From the NCBI RefSeq assembly GCF_019711355.1, contig NZ_CP081297.1, positions 496,001 through 560,000 on the forward strand: 64,000 nucleotides of DNA. The letters run 5' to 3'. The position numbers and the translations under genes were made by a program. This stretch comes from Qipengyuania psychrotolerans (lineage in GTDB: Bacteria; Pseudomonadota; Alphaproteobacteria; Sphingomonadales; Sphingomonadaceae). This document shows positions 63,000-64,000 of the stretch, piece after piece; the first letter of the stretch is position 1, and each line of letters opens with the position of its first letter. Below the pieces are notes generated by a model, which did not search any database, was not told where the DNA came from, and saw only the letters and a program-made list of their open reading frames with translations.

Positions 63000-63997
63000 T
63001 GGACGACAAGAAGCCTGCACCGCACGGTTGGCTCGTGCTCGACAAGCCGCGCGGGCTAGGGTCGACGCAGGCCGTGGGCATGGTGAAGCGCGTGCTGCGC
63101 CAGGGCGGCTATGCCAAGACCAAGGTCGGGCACGGCGGTACGCTGGACCCATTGGCAGAAGGCGTGCTCCCCATTGCGCTGGGAGAAGCGACCAAGCTGG
63201 CGGGGCGTATGCTGGATGCGAGCAAGATCTATGATTTCACGATACAGTTCGGCGAGGAAACCGACACGCTCGATACCGAAGGCGAGGTGACTCAGCACAG
63301 TGACCGGCGGCCACCGATGGCGGCCATCGCTGGCGTGCTCGAACATTTCACCGGCCTGATAGAGCAGATCCCGCCCAAGTACTCGGCGCTCAAGATCGAC
63401 GGCAAGCGCGCCTACGATCTGGCGCGTGCAGGGGAAGAGGTCGAGATGAAGACCCGCGAGGTTACGGTCCATTCCCTCGAAATGCAGGGCAATCGCTTAG
63501 ATCCCGAGCTTCGTTCGGCTTTCCAGACAACTTCGGGCCGTCCGGACCCCTACGACCCCGGGGCGCCGCTCGAGCTGGCCGATGCCGTAACGCTGACCGC
63601 TCATGTCTCCAAGGGCACCTATATCCGGTCTCTTGCACGGGACATCGCACGCGCGCTTGGAACCTTCGGTCACGTTACCTATCTCAGGCGTATCAAGGCC
63701 GGTCCGTTCCATCAGGATCACGCGATTTCACTGGACAAGCTAGAGGAAATCGCTAAGGGCGCGCGTCTTGAACACCTACTCCTGCCGCTAGAGGCGGGGC
63801 TGGACGACATCCCGGCTCTATCCCTCGATCCCGACAGCGCGCAGGCGGTCCGCCAGGGCCGGGTACTGTCGGACATGCCCCAAACCGACGGGCTCTATTT
63901 CGCGAAGCTGGGTGACACTCCGCTCGCGCTGATGGAACTCACCGGAGGGACGGCGAAAGTCGTCCGGGGTTTTAACTTACCGGATGTCGCGGAGTAA
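62999..63997 (+). CDS. truB: tRNA pseudouridine(55) synthase
   Basis: The 332-residue enzyme makes pseudouridine 55 in tRNA. Its catalytic Asp50 lies in VGHGGTLDPLAEGVLPIALG, and the KYSALKIDGKRAYDLARAGEEVE and YIRSLARDIARALG segments are conserved. The ATG before DDKKPAPHGWLVLDKP fits the family; earlier in-frame codons run into the M50 gene. It ends 3 bases from the window edge. Confidence 0.95.
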   Translation: MDDKKPAPHGWLVLDKPRGLGSTQAVGMVKRVLRQGGYAKTKVGHGGTLDPLAEGVLPIALGEATKLAGRMLDASKIYDFTIQFGEETDTLDTEGEVTQHSDRRPPMAAIAGVLEHFTGLIEQIPPKYSALKIDGKRAYDLARAGEEVEMKTREVTVHSLEMQGNRLDPELRSAFQTTSGRPDPYDPGAPLELADAVTLTAHVSKGTYIRSLARDIARALGTFGHVTYLRRIKAGPFHQDHAISLDKLEEIAKGARLEHLLLPLEAGLDDIPALSLDPDSAQAVRQGRVLSDMPQTDGLYFAKLGDTPLALMELTGGTAKVVRGFNLPDVAE

Positions 63998-64000
63998 AAA

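Noticed and set aside
1..64000. CRISPR array or insertion sequence
   Set aside because: No spaced short repeats or transposase signatures were noticed anywhere.

Overview
The window reads as GC-rich chromosomal DNA of an alphaproteobacterium, most likely order Sphingomonadales and near Erythrobacteraceae. Pointers are an overlapping crtW-crtZ carotenoid pair, three large TonB-dependent receptors, the alphaproteobacterial F1-ATPase zeta inhibitor gene next to bolA and a CGFS glutaredoxin, DUF3297, and a GGAAC-N16-CGTT promoter of the type read by the alphaproteobacterial stress factor EcfG. No phage, insertion sequence, CRISPR array or rRNA was seen. Two tRNA genes are present: Leu(TAG) and Arg(TCT).

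Layout. 1-1.5 kb: end of pyrB and an overlapping dihydroorotase homologue that has lost metal-ligand positions. 1.5-5.4 kb: a ParA-like ATPase, a putative ribbon-helix-helix protein and a SPOR lipoprotein on the minus strand, divergent from a Sel1/SPOR protein. 5.5-8.2 kb: DUF418 membrane protein, then bfd with two Fur-box-like repeats, and bfr. 8.2-14.9 kb: der, DUF2721, DUF3297, tRNA-Leu, trigger factor with a lysine/alanine tail, antiporter, secreted amidase. 15-25.4 kb: TonB receptor, clpP, clpX, an OmpR-type regulator, and a TonB receptor/lipoprotein pair facing a small TPR gene across an array of PHO-box-like heptamers. 25.5-33.3 kb: a compact virB1-2-3-4-6-9-10-11 cluster. 33.5-38.2 kb: third TonB receptor, queuosine precursor transporter, tRNA-Arg, Nudix protein. 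38.3-42.8 kb: a possible sigma-54 driven structured RNA, grxD, bolA, ATPase zeta, quinone reductase, leuD, a 52-residue membrane protein, leuC. 42.8-44.5 kb: thioesterase, crtW, crtZ. 44.5-51.9 kb: an envelope-stress region. 52-53.4 kb: secreted subtilase. 53.5-64 kb: rimP-nusA-ylxR-infB-rbfA translation cluster with small inserts, AbgT transporter, tdk, M50 protease, truB.

The most unusual part is 44.5-51.9 kb. A sigma-54 promoter divergent from pspF drives a 50-residue membrane protein, pspA, pspB and pspC, followed by five tandem small proteins. Each of the five has one N-terminal membrane segment and a short coiled coil, and shares the tail motif of PspB and PspC. The genes mostly overlap by 4 bases. 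A lone secretin gene, the kind of protein whose mislocalisation triggers Psp in enterobacteria, follows pspF. A Pmp3-type gene at the other end carries its own EcfG-type promoter. The region looks like an expanded phage-shock system for inner-membrane stress.
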